From Eubacteriales bacterium (GTDB taxonomy: Bacteria; Bacillota; Clostridia; Oscillospirales; CAG-272), in assembly GCA_028709565.1 (NCBI GenBank), contig JAQVWU010000151.1, positions 1 through 7,018 on the forward strand: 7,018 nt of DNA, given 5' to 3'. The position numbers were made by a program, and so were the translations under genes. The notes under the pieces are model-generated. The model had not been told where the DNA came from and ran no database searches. It saw only the letters and a list, made by a program, of their open reading frames with translations. This document shows, one piece after another, positions 6,297 to 7,018 of this stretch (its first letter is position 1; each line of letters opens with the position of its first letter).

Positions 6297-6435
6297 CGCT
6301 TGCGCCCTTGACGGGATGGGATGAAAATGCTAAAATGTCTTAACTGACGGTAGAAGATGTTGATTATATATTTTTGAGTTCTTCACCGTCGGCACGGTCT
6401 GCGAGCATTTTCGTGCCGTTCTGTCAAGGGTAGCG
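6297..6435 (+). other. Long two-part hairpin element, candidate structured RNA or small repeat element
   Basis: Positions 6305-6331 pair with 6404-6430: 22 Watson-Crick pairs, 4 G-U pairs and 1 mismatch. CGCT at 6297-6300 pairs with AGCG at 6432-6435 after a short bulge. Inside, after an asymmetric internal loop (12 and 11 bases), 6344-6357 pairs with 6380-6392 (13 pairs, one T-G, one bulged A), closing a 22-base AT-rich loop. Four of the five non-Watson-Crick positions in the main stem are G-T on the plus strand; on the opposite transcript they would be A-C mismatches, which favours a plus-strand RNA. I see no coding frame, U-tract or clear promoter of its own. It may be a non-coding RNA, a miniature inverted-repeat element or a dispersed genomic repeat; I cannot identify a family. 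Confidence 0.6.
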
Positions 6436-6535
6436 GAATTAGAGGTTTAGAGGCTATAAATCATATTTGGCAGTTTAAAAATTGTTTTTTAAAAAGACCT
6501 ATAATAACTTGACACAGACGCTTTTCTCAGACGCA

Positions 6536-6564
6536 TTGCCTTTAATTGTCTTTCCTGCTATAAT
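6536..6564 (+). promoter_or_regulatory. Upstream promoter (P1) towards the XRE gene
   Basis: TTGCCT at 6536-6541 (4 of 6), a 17-base spacer, and a perfect TATAAT at 6559-6564 preceded by TGC (extended -10). Transcription would start near 6571 and give a leader of about 145 bases reaching the XRE gene. Just upstream, CAGACGC occurs twice (6515-6521, 6528-6534), 13 bp apart, a possible activator or repressor site. Confidence 0.6.
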
Positions 6565-6639
6565 ATACTTACTATTTATGTAGATAATTTATATTTTGAA
6601 AATCCCACTTTAGTTGATAAAAACTCTCAAAATGGTTGC

Positions 6640-6668
6640 TTTACTTTTGTTTGGTTGTGTTTTATAAT
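6640..6668 (+). promoter_or_regulatory. Proximal promoter (P2) of the XRE gene
   Basis: TTTACT at 6640-6645 (4 of 6), a 17-base spacer, and a perfect TATAAT at 6663-6668. The predicted start near 6675 falls at the left end of a perfect 14-bp palindrome, giving a leader of about 40 bases with a good ribosome binding site. Confidence 0.65.
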
Positions 6669-6673
6669 ATTAA

Positions 6674-6687
6674 CAGAATCGATTCTG
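6674..6687. promoter_or_regulatory. 14-bp palindromic operator candidate
   Basis: CAGAATCGATTCTG is a perfect palindrome without spacer, placed at the predicted transcription start of P2 and 28 bases before the XRE start codon. A repressor bound here would block initiation from P2 and elongation from P1. Self-regulation by the adjacent XRE protein is the natural guess. Confidence 0.55.
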
Positions 6688-6715
6688 AAATACAAACCAT
6701 AGAGAGGTGCAAAAG

Positions 6716-7018
6716 ATGGCAATATATTTTAGTGAAAAATTTAAACAGCTTCGTAAAGATAAAGACTTAACGCAAGACCAAATAGCAGGTATTTTCCATA
6801 TTTCCCCGCAGGCTGTCAGCCGTTGGGAAACGGGAGCAACTTATCCCGATATAGAAATTCTGCCTCATCTCGCAATTTTTTTTAAAGTCACGGTTGACGA
6901 ATTGCTTGGAACTGAAAAAATACGCGGCGAGGAAAAAGCCAAAGAATATATAAGGGATATTCGGAACTTGCTTAATAGCGGCAAAATTTACGACGCTATT
7001 GAACTGGCGCGTAAAGCT
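6716..7018 (+). CDS. XRE-family transcriptional regulator (partial, C-terminus outside window)
   Basis: The frame is open for 101 codons to the right edge. Residues 5-64 form a classic HTH_3/Cro-CI domain: FKQLRKDKDLTQDQIAG, then ISPQAVSRWETGATYPDIEIL, with the recognition helix around S30-W37, and the closing FFKVTVDELLG at 55-65. After this an acidic and basic helical part begins (from about residue 66), and NSGKIYDAIELARKA at 87-101 looks like the start of a helical repeat or sensor domain that continues outside. The ATG is preceded by GAGAGGTG, 6 bases away. The gene points away from the minus-strand units, under two promoters with a palindromic operator candidate. By hand count it is about 39% GC, well below the sampled minus-strand genes. 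The target genes and signal cannot be told. Confidence 0.94.
   Translation, partial: MAIYFSEKFKQLRKDKDLTQDQIAGIFHISPQAVSRWETGATYPDIEILPHLAIFFKVTVDELLGTEKIRGEEKAKEYIRDIRNLLNSGKIYDAIELARKA

Larger units (their letters stand above)
6083..6715. other. 633-bp intergenic region between divergent units
   Basis: No convincing gene lies here; the small frames that exist lack ribosome binding sites. From left to right it holds a candidate minus-strand promoter with GTGT...ACAC dyads (6114-6173), a GC-richer block able to form a hairpin and a long two-part stem (6209-6435), an AT-only inverted repeat (6474-6481 with 6486-6493), and two tandem plus-strand promoters leading to the XRE gene. The GC-richer block stands out against AT-rich flanks on both sides. 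Confidence 0.8.

Noticed and set aside
6247..6324. 25-codon plus-strand frame starting MRKNVRMFCL
   Set aside because: No ribosome binding site, and the sequence is part of the paired structure; a real peptide gene is not supported.
6474..6493. AT-only inverted repeat TTTAAAAA/TTTTTAAA
   Set aside because: Eight A-T pairs in very AT-rich DNA are weak and expected by chance; no gene ends before it that would need a terminator.
6509..6514. Perfect TTGACA -35 box
   Set aside because: No -10-like sequence at 16-18 bases downstream, so it is not called a promoter.

Overview
The window looks like chromosomal DNA from a low-GC-phylum Gram-positive bacterium, most likely an anaerobic Clostridia member with a fairly balanced base composition. 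The clues are a class B sortase, a lipoprotein signal peptide, a clostridial-style XRE regulator, a SEC-C protein, GGAGG-type ribosome binding sites and TATAAT promoters with extended TG elements. This placement is inference. No rRNA, tRNA, CRISPR array or transposase gene was found.

All genes except the last lie on the minus strand, so they are transcribed from right to left. In transcription order: (1) 6082-4344 is a two-gene unit, an unrecognised 294-residue protein followed by a class B sortase, joined by an ATGA overlap. (2) 4182-2602 is a single gene for a SEC-C zinc-motif protein with its own extended -10 promoter, ending in a 14-bp hairpin. (3) 2332 to the left edge is a cell-surface polysaccharide unit: a GT4-type glycosyltransferase followed, through a second ATGA overlap, by an O-antigen polymerase/ligase-like membrane protein that runs off the window. 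Its leader carries a promoter followed by an intrinsic-terminator-like hairpin, which suggests attenuation or antitermination.

6083-6715 is a 633-bp stretch without a convincing gene. It holds operator-like GTGT...ACAC dyads before the minus-strand unit, a GC-richer block that folds into a long hairpin (27 positions, 26 paired when G-U is allowed, nested over a second 13-bp stem), and two tandem plus-strand promoters. The second promoter has a perfect 14-bp palindrome at its predicted start site, and then the plus-strand XRE gene begins at 6716 and leaves the window on the right.

The glycosyltransferase and polymerase fit exopolysaccharide, capsule or teichoic-like glycan assembly. The sortase would attach proteins to the wall, but no substrate with a recognisable sorting signal is encoded here. 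The XRE gene is clearly AT-richer (about 39% GC by hand count) than the minus-strand genes (sampled lines 58-65%), and may have a different history. The items most worth a second look are the structured block at 6209-6435, the promoter-plus-terminator leader of the polysaccharide genes, the lipoprotein form of the sortase, and the palindrome in front of the XRE gene.
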